Shown one piece after another: positions 7,550-15,456 of a stretch of 32,492 bases of DNA. The stretch's first letter is position 1. Every line of letters starts with the position of its first letter. Made by a program: the position numbers and the translations under genes. Location of the stretch: contig JAIKYZ010000114.1 of NCBI GenBank assembly GCA_024682655.1, forward strand, positions 1 through 32,492, in the 5' to 3' direction. Under the pieces are notes generated by a model that was not told where the DNA came from, made no database searches, and saw nothing but the letters and a program-made list of their open reading frames with translations. Origin of the DNA: Treponema sp. GTDB taxonomy: Bacteria > Spirochaetota > Spirochaetia > Treponematales > Treponemataceae.

Positions 7550-9271
7550 ATGAAAAAGAATCTTATAACTGTAAAAAATTGCAGAATTGAAAATTCAAAG
7601 GAAGTTTTAATTCAAAATATCAACTGGGCTTTTGAAAGTGGACAGGCCTGGCTTGTAATTGGCCCAAACGGTGGCGGAAAAGCAGAATTTCTTAAGGCCC
7701 TGGCAAAGGAAACTGGTGTAAGATTTGTTGAAAATGGAGAAAATTGTGGGGACGGACCCCTATTAATTAACGGGGACCGACCTCTGGGGGACAGACCCCT
7801 AACAGAAAAGGATTCTTTTTATTCCTCGTCTTTTGAAAAATCTGTTGAGATTGTTTCTTTGGAAAGAGCTGCAAAAATTATTGAAGAAGAAAGAAATAAT
7901 GACGAAAGCGATTATGTTGAAGGCGGAGTTGATCACGGAAGAAGCGGAAGAATTTTTATTAGCCAGGCTTTAGATAATTCAATCAAAAAAAATTCTGATC
8001 TTCCGGAATTTGCAAAAAATTTGGAGAAGGATCCTGCCATAAAATTATGCGGTATAGAAAAAATTCTTGACCGGGGGCTAAAATATATGTCTACCGGGGA
8101 GATTCGCCGAACCCTACTGGCCCGGGCCCTAATTTCAGGAAAAAAACTTTTAATTTTATCTGACCCTTTTGCGGGCCTTGATAAAGAAAGCCGTACAATT
8201 TTACTCGAATTCTTTAATTCCATAACTGCAAGACAGATAAAAAACTCTGAAAATAATACTTTTCCTCATATCATTTTGGCAATGGAACGCTGGAATGAAA
8301 TCCCAGAAAATATTTCGCATGTGATTGAGTTTTCTAATAAGGAAGTTAGTTTTTGCGGATGTAAAGAAGATTATCTAAAAAAATTAAATCAAAGTGCCAA
8401 TAATTTTGATCAGGAAAAAATTGAATTAAAAGACTCTTTTTTTAAGATTGTGGGGACAGACCCCTCGGAAAATTTACAAAAAAGCAGGGGGACAGACCCC
8501 TCGGCGGCAAGTGATTTTACAAAGGGGACAGACCCCTCAAATTCTCTAAATCCCCAGGGGACAGACCCCTCAAAAATCCTTGTTGATATGAAAAATGTAA
8601 ATGTTGGCTGGGGCGATAATAAAGTTCTAAAAAATTTAAACTGGCAGTTAATTGAAGGCCAACACTGGCTCATACGGGGACCCAACGGCAGCGGAAAAAC
8701 AACCTTCCTTGAATTAATAACCGGCGATAATCAACAGGTTTACAGTAACCAAATCTACATGTTTGGAAGAAAAAGAGGTTCTGGAGAAAGTATCTGGGAT
8801 ATCAAAAAAAATCTTGGGATTGTTTCTTACCGAATGCACGTTGAATATAGAATGCTTGGCGGAACTTCTTTACTAAATGTAATTATCAGTGGATTAAGAG
8901 ACAGCATTGGGCTTTACGGAAAGGCCAGTGATTTAGAAATCTCAACTGCAAAAAAATGGCTGAGCCTTGCAAAACTTCAGGACCGAGCTGATGAAAACTT
9001 TGGAAATCTTAGTTACGGAGAACAAAGAGCCGTTTTAATTCTGCGTGCCGTAGTAAAATCTCCAAAAATATTGATTTTAGATGAGCCTTGCCACGGTTTG
9101 GATGAAAACTACAGAGGTAAAATTCTTGAACTTCTTGAATTGATTGCGGCCCAAAAAACTACTACCCTGCTTCACGTTACCCACGATCCGAGTGAAATGC
9201 TGAATTGTGAAAAACACATTTTAGAACTCCACCCGGAATCTGAGCCAATGTATAAAATTATTGAAGTTTAG
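7550..9271 (+). CDS. ModF-like tandem ABC ATPase with degenerate first half and repeat-encoded linker
   Basis: 573 residues with two ABC ATPase domains and no membrane segments, as in ModF/PhrA-type proteins. Domain 1 (about 1-270) is degenerate. Its Walker A is GPNGGGKA (38-45), with Ala for Ser/Thr. The Walker B region reads LILSDP (Ser204-Asp205 where Asp-Glu is usual), and the switch His is missing (AMERWNEI). Domain 2 (about 344-573) is intact: GPNGSGKT (377-384), LSYGEQR (487-493), LILDEP (508-513) and His545. The linker consists of four GTDPS repeats (302, 314, 326, 337), and another insertion lies at 67-84; both are encoded by a 14-base GC-rich repeat. Its stop overlaps that of the convergent CmpB-like gene. 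No transporter partner is visible, so its substrate is unknown. Confidence 0.88.
   Translation: MKKNLITVKNCRIENSKEVLIQNINWAFESGQAWLVIGPNGGGKAEFLKALAKETGVRFVENGENCGDGPLLINGDRPLGDRPLTEKDSFYSSSFEKSVEIVSLERAAKIIEEERNNDESDYVEGGVDHGRSGRIFISQALDNSIKKNSDLPEFAKNLEKDPAIKLCGIEKILDRGLKYMSTGEIRRTLLARALISGKKLLILSDPFAGLDKESRTILLEFFNSITARQIKNSENNTFPHIILAMERWNEIPENISHVIEFSNKEVSFCGCKEDYLKKLNQSANNFDQEKIELKDSFFKIVGTDPSENLQKSRGTDPSAASDFTKGTDPSNSLNPQGTDPSKILVDMKNVNVGWGDNKVLKNLNWQLIEGQHWLIRGPNGSGKTTFLELITGDNQQVYSNQIYMFGRKRGSGESIWDIKKNLGIVSYRMHVEYRMLGGTSLLNVIISGLRDSIGLYGKASDLEISTAKKWLSLAKLQDRADENFGNLSYGEQRAVLILRAVVKSPKILILDEPCHGLDENYRGKILELLELIAAQKTTTLLHVTHDPSEMLNCEKHILELHPESEPMYKIIEV
7748..7800 (+). repeat. Three copies of the GGGGACAGACCCCT repeat inside ABC domain 1
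   Basis: Copies at 7748-7761 (GGGGACGGACCCCT), 7772-7785 (GGGGACCGACCTCT) and 7787-7800 (GGGGACAGACCCCT). They encode the extra segment with NGDRPLGDRPL, inserted just after the degenerate Walker A region. The reading frame is kept. Confidence 0.8.
8452..8570 (+). repeat. Four quasi-periodic GGGGACAGACCCCT copies encoding a GTDPS linker
   Basis: Identical 14-base copies start at 8452, 8488, 8524 and 8557, spaced 36, 36 and 33 bases. Each is therefore in the same frame and reads Gly-Thr-Asp-Pro-Ser. The sequences between copies are unrelated, so this is not a simple tandem duplication. Copies also occur at 15089-15102, at 3061-3072 and, altered, at 31357-31370. Confidence 0.85.
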
Positions 9272-10167
9272 GATTTTTTATTATCTTTCTTTTTGAAAGA
9301 TTGTAAATATGATTTTACATCCTGGAATGTTTCGCTGTATTTTGAGTGCTTCATTTTTGGGAAAGCTTTTAAGAGGCGGCGAGTTCCCCATTTTTTCTTG
9401 TTAAAGAGTTCTGCAATTTGCTTTTCTTTTTCTCTTTTGTATTCTTCAAGCTGATTTTTCCTTTCATCAATAGAATCTTTTAATTCAGCTTTACCAAGTG
9501 CGGCCTGAACTTTGGCTTCTTCAACGGAAGTAGAAACTTTTAAAGTTCCCTCTGCAATTATTTCACTCATTTTATCAGAAGGCTTACGAAGAACTTTCTG
9601 TAAATCGTCAATTTTCTTAAGATTTTTATTCAAACCGGCAACAATTACAATTGTAATTGCAAGATCTGTAAACAAAAGTAAGAAAAATACTGCTATTAAA
9701 ATCCAGCCAAGTTTTTGTGGAAAAACAGAAACAAGATAATTTTGAATAAGTGGATGAAATAATTTTACGGCCAGTAAAACGGCAAGGCCCCAGATGATAG
9801 AAAATTTTAAGCAAATATAACCATTAAGATTTAAGGGCACATCGCTATAATCCCACCATCTTGCATGAAATGCTTTGTCTAAAATCCAGCCGGCAAAAAG
9901 TTCTACTAAGGTAGTAAAAACAACACCTGTCAGAAAAAGTAAAAGAGTATTAATCTGGCCCGCATCATTTAATGGAATAAAATGAGCAATTGAAAGAACC
10001 GCAAGCATTCCAAAGCCATAAACCGGACAAACAGGCCCATTTAAAAATCCGCGGTTAACAACTTTTCCCAAAGAAACTGCATGAAAGGCTACTTCAACAA
10101 CCCAACCTATAAATGAATAAACAAAAAAATAGGCACAAATCTGATAAAATGACATTCCACAGAACAT
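9268..10167 (-). CDS. CmpB-type (putative ABC transporter type IV) membrane protein
   Basis: Start taken at the ATG at 10167, because GGAGG lies 5 bases upstream; a TTG four codons earlier would overlap this ribosome site. The 299-residue product has about five membrane helices in the first 190 residues. The N-terminal block GWVVEV, VNRGFLNGP and CPVYGFG is the signature of the CmpB/putative ABC-transporter type IV family. The last ~100 residues are a charged coiled coil (from about KKIDDLQKVLRK) ending in a basic tail, longer than I would expect for the family. Function is not established. It is convergent with the tandem ABC ATPase, stops overlapping, so the two are not an operon despite both names suggesting transport. 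Confidence 0.8.
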   Translation of the reverse strand: MFCGMSFYQICAYFFVYSFIGWVVEVAFHAVSLGKVVNRGFLNGPVCPVYGFGMLAVLSIAHFIPLNDAGQINTLLLFLTGVVFTTLVELFAGWILDKAFHARWWDYSDVPLNLNGYICLKFSIIWGLAVLLAVKLFHPLIQNYLVSVFPQKLGWILIAVFFLLLFTDLAITIVIVAGLNKNLKKIDDLQKVLRKPSDKMSEIIAEGTLKVSTSVEEAKVQAALGKAELKDSIDERKNQLEEYKREKEKQIAELFNKKKWGTRRLLKAFPKMKHSKYSETFQDVKSYLQSFKKKDNKKS

Positions 10168-10172
10168 AAGTT

Positions 10173-10204
10173 CCTCCAAAGATTAATATAATAATTTTTG
10201 GAGG
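10173..10204 (-). promoter_or_regulatory. Inverted repeat that could sequester the CmpB-like ribosome site
   Basis: In the minus direction CCTCCAAA (10204-10197) is followed after 16 bases by TTTGGAGG (10180-10173), which is the Shine-Dalgarno of the CmpB-like gene. An RNA containing both would mask the ribosome site. A TATATT within the loop might be a promoter -10, in which case the upstream arm would not be transcribed. Confidence 0.4.
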
Positions 10205-10218
10205 AAAAAGAAAAATTT

Positions 10219-10240
10219 ATAACTATTTTTTTATAGTTAT
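10219..10240 (-). terminator. Intrinsic terminator of the AAA+ ATPase gene
   Basis: In the minus direction an 8-base perfect stem ATAACTAT/ATAGTTAT with an A6 loop, then AAATTTTTCTTTTT. It begins at the last base of the stop codon. Confidence 0.7.
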
Positions 10241-12396
10241 CAAAGGGTAAATCCCATAGTGTGATTTTCCTGTGTAGCAAGTCTTTCGTGTTTGCACAAA
10301 TCTTCAATTTTACTTAGATTAGGAATTTCACCGGTAATTACTTCATCGATTTCGCATTTTCTGACAATGTTATCAATTTCGCCACCGGTAAAATCATACT
10401 TACGGGCAATTTCTTCGGCTTCTTTATCATTCAAAATTGAAAGTTTATCTTTCCAGATTAAAGTTCTTTCTTTTAATCCTGGTTTATCAAATTTAATCTT
10501 GAATAAGAAACGACGTTCAAAAGCCTTATCCATATTTTCGCAAAGGTTGGTAGTGGCAATCATAATTCCGTCCAAATTTTCCATTTGTTCAAGAATGATA
10601 TTTTGAATTGCATTTTCTGTCTGGGCAACATTTCCAGAGTCTACACTTTTACGCTTTGAAATAATGGCGTCAGCTTCGTTGAATAAGAGAATTGGAGTAT
10701 TTTCGTGATGGCGTTCGCAAGTTTTACAAAGATTTTTGTAATTTGTAAAAACCTTTTTGATTAATTTTTCGCTTTCGCCAAACCACATTGATTTTGTTTC
10801 GGAAATATCAACATGGTAGATTTTTCTTTTTGTGGCCTTAGCAATTTGATAAACACTTTCTGTTTTACCAGTACCAGCAGCCCCGTAAAGTAAAACTGCA
10901 ATTCCCTTTGGAAGAGCTTTTTCCCCAAGGCGTTTTTGCATGGCCAGAAGATTGCTGTTTTCCAGGGATTTTTTTAACATACAAACCTGTTTTTCAACAT
11001 TTTCTGGGTAAAATAAAGTTTTATCCTTTAATTTTTCTGAATCGATAATGTTGTTATCGTAAATGTTATTTACATATAAATCTGCATTTTTACCGTAGAT
11101 TAATTCAAAAGTTCTATCTGAAAGTGTGAGAGTTGATTTATTGATGTTTTCATTTTTTTCAAGGATAAGAAAGCCTTCGGTCTGTAAGAAATTCTTTTCG
11201 TCCTTGAATTCGTGAACTTTCTTAAAATATTCTTCGTCATCCCCGTAAATATCCTGCAAAGTCGAAGTAAGATATGAACAGCCATTAAGGGCAACAAAAT
11301 CGTTACAGCAATCATAAAATATATAGCGGCTTAATCTGTCTGTAATAAGAGTGTTTGCTGTTTTTACAAATTCCAGATTATTATGACGTCTTTCTACATT
11401 TCTGAGTAAAGACCTTTTCATTCCAACAGATTTCTGATGATTTTCGTAATTTGCTGCAAATTCCAAAAGGAACTGGCGCAAGAAATCAAACTCGCTGGTG
11501 CTTGAATCTTCGGCTTCATACTCACCTTTTTCGCTGCCAAAGAATAAATCAAGTCCTTTTTGAGTAAGACTAAAGACTGGACAAACCCCTAACCTTCTTC
11601 TTACAAAGCCACCATCAACATTTATAAATTTTTTACCAACATAACCATCTTTAATTGGTTCATAAGTTCCATCTATAATCTTGTTTTTGAATTTATTCAG
11701 GTTTTTAGCAGAAAATATGCGATAGTCAAATCCTGATGGGTCTTCGTCGCTATCCTGATAATCACTTCCATTTACAACTCTTAAACAAAGGCTGTAAATA
11801 AAAACTCGGGTATCAATATCATCTGGGTATTTATTATTTACATTTTTGATAACTTCGTTTTTTTCATAACGACTTTCCAAATCATTGAGTCTAAAAATAT
11901 ATTCATTATTTGATATATCGTTTCGAACATGTTCCCAAATTAATTCGGTAATATCATAAAGAATTTCTTGAGTATCTTTAACACAATTACTTCTATTCAA
12001 AGGGCGGTCTTCTACAAGACAGTCACTTACCATCTTATTTACGACATAAGCAATTTTTTCGGAATTATCAAAACCACCACGGGCTGTATCAATCAAATTT
12101 TCCCGTAAGAGGAAATTGAGATCTTTTTTATATTTAATAATATACAAAAAAGATTCATCCAAATAATCAGCCAACATTTGAAAAGTAACAGAATCTCCAC
12201 TTTTATTCTGGAGAGCAAAAATAAGAGCAAAAAGACAAGCCTGAATCTGACTACAGCCAATATAATCCTGGACAACTGTTAATTCCTGGCTGATTTTATT
12301 CATACTTTCTTCCGAAAGTTTTGAACCTTCAAGAGTTTCAAAAATCTTAATTACTGAATCTAAAACTGTCAATTTTTTATTTTTTGTATCTATCAT
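10240..12396 (-). CDS. AAA+ ATPase with large uncharacterised N-terminal region
   Basis: Start taken at the ATG at 12396, just after a promoter -10; upstream in-frame codons would include the promoter. The 718-residue protein ends in one AAA+ domain. Walker A is GAAGTGKT (505-512) and Walker B is ILLFNEADA (569-577), where Asn replaces the usual Asp and the catalytic Glu stays. Sensor 1 is in ATTN (614-617), with Arg-Arg (628-629) as likely arginine finger. The first ~450 residues have no motif I recognise, apart from helical segments with a winged-helix look near 55-105. Proteins with this layout are classical AAA/Vps4-like remodelling ATPases. It is monocistronic, and its target is unknown. 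Confidence 0.85.
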   Translation of the reverse strand: MIDTKNKKLTVLDSVIKIFETLEGSKLSEESMNKISQELTVVQDYIGCSQIQACLFALIFALQNKSGDSVTFQMLADYLDESFLYIIKYKKDLNFLLRENLIDTARGGFDNSEKIAYVVNKMVSDCLVEDRPLNRSNCVKDTQEILYDITELIWEHVRNDISNNEYIFRLNDLESRYEKNEVIKNVNNKYPDDIDTRVFIYSLCLRVVNGSDYQDSDEDPSGFDYRIFSAKNLNKFKNKIIDGTYEPIKDGYVGKKFINVDGGFVRRRLGVCPVFSLTQKGLDLFFGSEKGEYEAEDSSTSEFDFLRQFLLEFAANYENHQKSVGMKRSLLRNVERRHNNLEFVKTANTLITDRLSRYIFYDCCNDFVALNGCSYLTSTLQDIYGDDEEYFKKVHEFKDEKNFLQTEGFLILEKNENINKSTLTLSDRTFELIYGKNADLYVNNIYDNNIIDSEKLKDKTLFYPENVEKQVCMLKKSLENSNLLAMQKRLGEKALPKGIAVLLYGAAGTGKTESVYQIAKATKRKIYHVDISETKSMWFGESEKLIKKVFTNYKNLCKTCERHHENTPILLFNEADAIISKRKSVDSGNVAQTENAIQNIILEQMENLDGIMIATTNLCENMDKAFERRFLFKIKFDKPGLKERTLIWKDKLSILNDKEAEEIARKYDFTGGEIDNIVRKCEIDEVITGEIPNLSKIEDLCKHERLATQENHTMGFTL

Positions 12397-12405
12397 ATCT
12401 ATTTT

Positions 12406-12433
12406 AATATAGAAGAAAATTCCAATTTGGCAA
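12406..12433 (-). promoter_or_regulatory. Promoter of the AAA+ ATPase gene, implying a near-leaderless mRNA
   Basis: TTGCCA (12433-12428), 16 bases, TATATT (12411-12406) on the minus strand. Only 9 bases separate the -10 from the chosen ATG and no Shine-Dalgarno is seen, so translation may start on an mRNA with almost no leader. Confidence 0.5.
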
Positions 12434-12533
12434 AAGAAAAATGCATTATTAAGGGTAAAAATCAAATTTTAAATTTTGAGAAAATTAAAAAATATACAGA
12501 CTAAAAGCATTTTGCTTACTTAGATTTAATTAC

Positions 12534-13568
12534 CTAACAGGAAGCTCTTTCTACAAGATTTGTAGGCAAAGAAATATCTAAAGCATTTTCATTCTGTTGC
12601 GCTGTTCCATTAACAATCATTTCTACAGCCCGACTTCCCATGGCGGTTTTTTGAACATTCATTGTAGTTAATGGGGGATTTGTAAAACTTGATGTTTCTA
12701 TATTATCTATACTGATTAGAGCAACTTCCTGAGGAACTTTTATTTTTTGTTCATTTAAATAACAAAGGATACCAATTGCAACTTCATCTGAACCACAAAC
12801 TATAGCTCTTGGTAAAGTTTTTGTTTTTTCGTAAATCTTTTTAATTTCTTCATAAGAACCGCTCATATCAAATGCTGAACCGATATAAACTTTTTCAAGA
12901 CTTGTATCAAGGTTATGTTCCATAAGACAAGCCCTAACACCATCTATTCTGTTATCATTTTGTCCCAGATAAGCAATATCCTTATATCCCTTAAAATATA
13001 AGTGTTCAGTTGCTAATCTTGCAGCTTCCCGGCGGTCAAAACTAATACTACTCAAACCAGGATACTGCCATTCTACACATACAACTTTTTTTACACGGGA
13101 ACGAATCTTTTCTATTACGGCACGATCTGAATCATCTTTCATACACTGATCTGTACTAACTAAAATCAAGGAACCGATTTCTTCTTCGTGAATCAATTCA
13201 TTAAATAAAATAGGATCTTTTAATTCTTCAAAAAATCTTATAAATCTTACGTGATATTTTTTTTCGTGAGCAGCAGTATGAATACCGGCTATGATTTCTG
13301 TATAGTAAGGACGTCGAAAAACATCAGGAGAACACAGAACAACACCAATTTGTCTTGATGCAAAGGCTACGTCTCCCTGTTGTAATGCCTGGGCAGCTTT
13401 GTTAGGCCTATATCCAAGTCTTTCTATAACATCCAGAATTCTCTGTCTTGTTTCTGGTGCAACTGAACGTTCTGTATTTCCGCTAATAACATAGCTTACC
13501 ATACTTCTTGTAACACCAGCTTCTCTTGCAACATCATTTTGTGTAACTTTTTTATTCTCTTTACTCAT
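12534..13568 (-). CDS. LacI-family regulator of the galactan locus
   Basis: Start taken at the ATG at 13568 (upstream in-frame TTG codons exist). The 344-residue protein has an N-terminal helix-turn-helix (VTQNDVAREAGVTRSMVSYV, about 8-27), followed by the hinge region that contains GYRPNKAAQALQQG. The rest is a periplasmic-binding-protein-like effector domain with SIDNIETSSFTNPPLTTMNV near the end. Effector is presumably a galacto-oligosaccharide or galactose. Palindromes of the LacI type occur in its own promoter and in the promoters of the GH53 and binding-protein operons, so it most likely represses these and itself. It lies just downstream of the galactan operon terminator but has its own promoter. 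Confidence 0.92.
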   Translation of the reverse strand: MSKENKKVTQNDVAREAGVTRSMVSYVISGNTERSVAPETRQRILDVIERLGYRPNKAAQALQQGDVAFASRQIGVVLCSPDVFRRPYYTEIIAGIHTAAHEKKYHVRFIRFFEELKDPILFNELIHEEEIGSLILVSTDQCMKDDSDRAVIEKIRSRVKKVVCVEWQYPGLSSISFDRREAARLATEHLYFKGYKDIAYLGQNDNRIDGVRACLMEHNLDTSLEKVYIGSAFDMSGSYEEIKKIYEKTKTLPRAIVCGSDEVAIGILCYLNEQKIKVPQEVALISIDNIETSSFTNPPLTTMNVQKTAMGSRAVEMIVNGTAQQNENALDISLPTNLVERASC

Positions 13569-13615
13569 AAACAACAAACCTTTTCGAGTGATAATTGTAA
13601 ATAGTCAACAATTTA

Positions 13616-13665
13616 TCAACACGAGTAGACAGAATTAATTTTAGTAAATTTATACATAAAGTCAA
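13616..13665 (-). promoter_or_regulatory. Promoter and operator of the LacI-family gene
   Basis: Minus strand: -35 TTGACT (13665-13660), 16 bases, -10 TAAAAT (13643-13638). The operator at 13616-13629 reads TCAACACGAGTAGA on the plus strand and starts 8 bases past the -10, so it covers the start of transcription. This indicates autoregulation. Confidence 0.65.
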
Positions 13666-13709
13666 GATAATCAATATGATATTTATTACTATCATAAAAT
13701 CATTTAAAA

Positions 13710-13742
13710 ATGGCCGCCTTCCAGGAGGTAGAGGGCGACCAT
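13710..13742 (-). terminator. Intrinsic terminator of the galactan operon
   Basis: In the minus direction ATGGTCGCC pairs with GGCGGCCAT (9 bases, one U-G), with a 15-base loop, followed by a T5 run and AT-rich DNA. It lies 29 bases past the stop of the surface GH53 gene. Confidence 0.75.
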
Positions 13743-13771
13743 AAAAATAGAAAAATCATCTGTTTAAAATC

Positions 13772-15412
13772 TTATTCTACTTCCACTTCTGCCGTTACCT
13801 TTATTTTGCAAGTCATTCCGCTTGTGCCTGCAATATACAAACCATTTGTCTTAATGTCAGATATTGTAGAAGAAGTAGACAGGCTATCACTACCTTCACT
13901 TTTGTCTTCTGAAGAAGAATCATATTCATAATCAATAAGAGTAAGAGCTGCAGAATCCCAGTCATTTGCACTATAGGCCTTGAGCCATCTCCATTCTGTG
14001 GAAGATCCCCAGTCTATATCACTTGCGCTTACTGTAATTTTTGTAATTTCATAATTTGAAAAATAATCTGATGTCAAAAGCTGAGATAAATTTCCATCTG
14101 CGGTGTAGCTGCCTGAATAAATTTCCTGTGTACTTGTCTGGCTTGAAGAAGATGATGAGCCTGGTGTGTAATTAAAGGCATCAAGACTGTCCATTGCAAC
14201 ACCACCCCAGGTAAACATTGCCCACTTCCAGCTTCCCCTTGTTTCTCCACCCCAGGTAAATACTCCACAAGCTCCGGCATCATAAGCGGCATCCATTATG
14301 TGACGTACAATTGCCTTCTGGTTTGCAATTGAACCAGTTATATAAGTGCTGGTAGAGTCCATGGTCAAATCTGAATAAACTGAGCCAGTATCTGGGTCAA
14401 TCATATGTGAAGTTTCTGTTTCCAGGTCAGAAGTATCGGAAGAAGAATAATTCCAGATTCCTGAGCATTCTGCAATTACTACATTTTTATTGTAGCTGGA
14501 TTTCCAATTCGAAACCTTAGTCTTCATATCAGAAATTGTTCCGTGGGTGCTTTCCCAAGGATAATAAGAAAGTCCAATAATATCGTAATCAACTCCATAG
14601 CTTTCAATTGCAGAAATTGTGCTTGTATCACTTCCAGATGATGAAGAAGCTACATGTAAAACAATTTTTATATCTGAAGAAATATCTCTTACTGCATCAC
14701 AGCCGGCAGCAAGGTATTTTAAATAATTGTATGTTGAGCCGTCTTCCTTGGCTGTTCCCAGAGGAAAAGTTGGGGAAGAAGAGGCAGTTCCTTTTCCAGA
14801 ACTGTAACCATCGTGGCGTAATATTCCATTATTAATTTCATTTCCCACCTGAACGTATTCTGGCAGGCAGTTTATGTCTTTGAGTTCATTTAAGACATCT
14901 TTTGTGTAGTCTGCAAGGGCTTCTTCTACAGCACTTACAGAAGTGAGGTCTTCCCATTCGGCAGGTACAATTTGTTTTCCTGGATCTGCCCAGGTGTCTG
15001 AATAATGAAAGTCCAGCATTAAATCTAGTCCTGCGGCTTTTGCACTTTTTGCCATACGGAGAGTGCGTTCAAGAGTGTTGTCTCCTACGGGGACAGACCC
15101 CTCTACCGCCTGGGATGGGTCATTCCAGATTCTAAGGCGGACTGTATTTACTCCGTGAGCAGCAAGAATTTCAAAAAAGTCGGCCTGGGTGCCATCGGTG
15201 TTGTACCAGTCAATATCATAATAATCTACAGCGCTGGCATCAAAGCCTCGAATAAAATCATCGTCAAAAGTGACTGCTGTAAGACTTGTATTTTGCTGGT
15301 CCTTTTCTTCAACAACTTCTTCTTCAACAGGATCTGTAGAAAAATTGCAGGCGGTAGAAATAACTGCAGCTGCAAAAATTAAGGTGCTAAGTGTGACGAT
15401 GATTTTTTTCAT
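13772..15412 (-). CDS. Lipoprotein GH53 endo-beta-1,4-galactanase with a C-terminal accessory domain
   Basis: 546 residues. An N-terminal signal ends in a lipobox (VISTAC, Cys22), then an acidic tether. The GH53 catalytic domain (about 50-415) contains VRLRIWNDP, LDFHYSDTWADPGKQ, the acid/base in VQVGNEIN (Glu192) and the nucleophile in VIAECS (Glu315). GH53 enzymes cleave beta-1,4-galactan and arabinogalactan type I internally. A Ser-rich linker (about 417-427) leads to a ~115-residue C-terminal domain (431-546). That domain is closely similar to the end of the neighbouring lipoprotein (shared IAGTSGMTC) and is probably a carbohydrate-binding module. TAGGAGAT precedes the ATG. It is the last gene of the operon. 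A GGGGACAGACCCCT repeat lies inside the catalytic domain (codons 104-108). Confidence 0.93.
   Translation of the reverse strand: MKKIIVTLSTLIFAAAVISTACNFSTDPVEEEVVEEKDQQNTSLTAVTFDDDFIRGFDASAVDYYDIDWYNTDGTQADFFEILAAHGVNTVRLRIWNDPSQAVEGSVPVGDNTLERTLRMAKSAKAAGLDLMLDFHYSDTWADPGKQIVPAEWEDLTSVSAVEEALADYTKDVLNELKDINCLPEYVQVGNEINNGILRHDGYSSGKGTASSSPTFPLGTAKEDGSTYNYLKYLAAGCDAVRDISSDIKIVLHVASSSSGSDTSTISAIESYGVDYDIIGLSYYPWESTHGTISDMKTKVSNWKSSYNKNVVIAECSGIWNYSSSDTSDLETETSHMIDPDTGSVYSDLTMDSTSTYITGSIANQKAIVRHIMDAAYDAGACGVFTWGGETRGSWKWAMFTWGGVAMDSLDAFNYTPGSSSSSSQTSTQEIYSGSYTADGNLSQLLTSDYFSNYEITKITVSASDIDWGSSTEWRWLKAYSANDWDSAALTLIDYEYDSSSEDKSEGSDSLSTSSTISDIKTNGLYIAGTSGMTCKIKVTAEVEVE
15089..15102 (+). repeat. 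GGGGACAGACCCCT copy inside the surface GH53 gene
   Basis: An exact 14-base copy of the repeat found in the ABC ATPase gene, here antisense to the gene. On the coding strand it reads EGSVP in the loop before NTLERTLRMAK, replacing what other GH53 proteins use as a variable loop. Confidence 0.8.
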
Positions 15413-15427
15413 ATTTTATCTCCTAAG

Positions 15428-15449
15428 GACCGCCCATTTCTGAGCGGCC
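15428..15449 (-). other. Intercistronic hairpin before the surface GH53 gene
   Basis: CCGC (15430-15433) pairs with GCGG (15444-15447), extended by nearby G-C and A-T pairs around mismatches. It lies between two operon genes, without a T run in the transcribed direction. It may stabilise or partition the mRNA rather than end it. Confidence 0.4.
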
Positions 15450-15456
15450 ATTTTTT

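Noticed and set aside
8410..8685. Minus-strand frame reading EGSVP repeats opposite the GTDPS linker
   Set aside because: It is the complement of the repeat copies, with no ribosome site or conserved features. It is of interest only because the GH53 copy uses this reading.
12481..12533. Possible terminator after the LacI-family gene (AAGC/GCTT)
   Set aside because: Four-pair stem without a convincing T run.
13677..13694. TGATA-N8-TATCA upstream of the LacI-family promoter
   Set aside because: Same wrong spacing and very AT-rich; not counted as a member of the palindrome pair.
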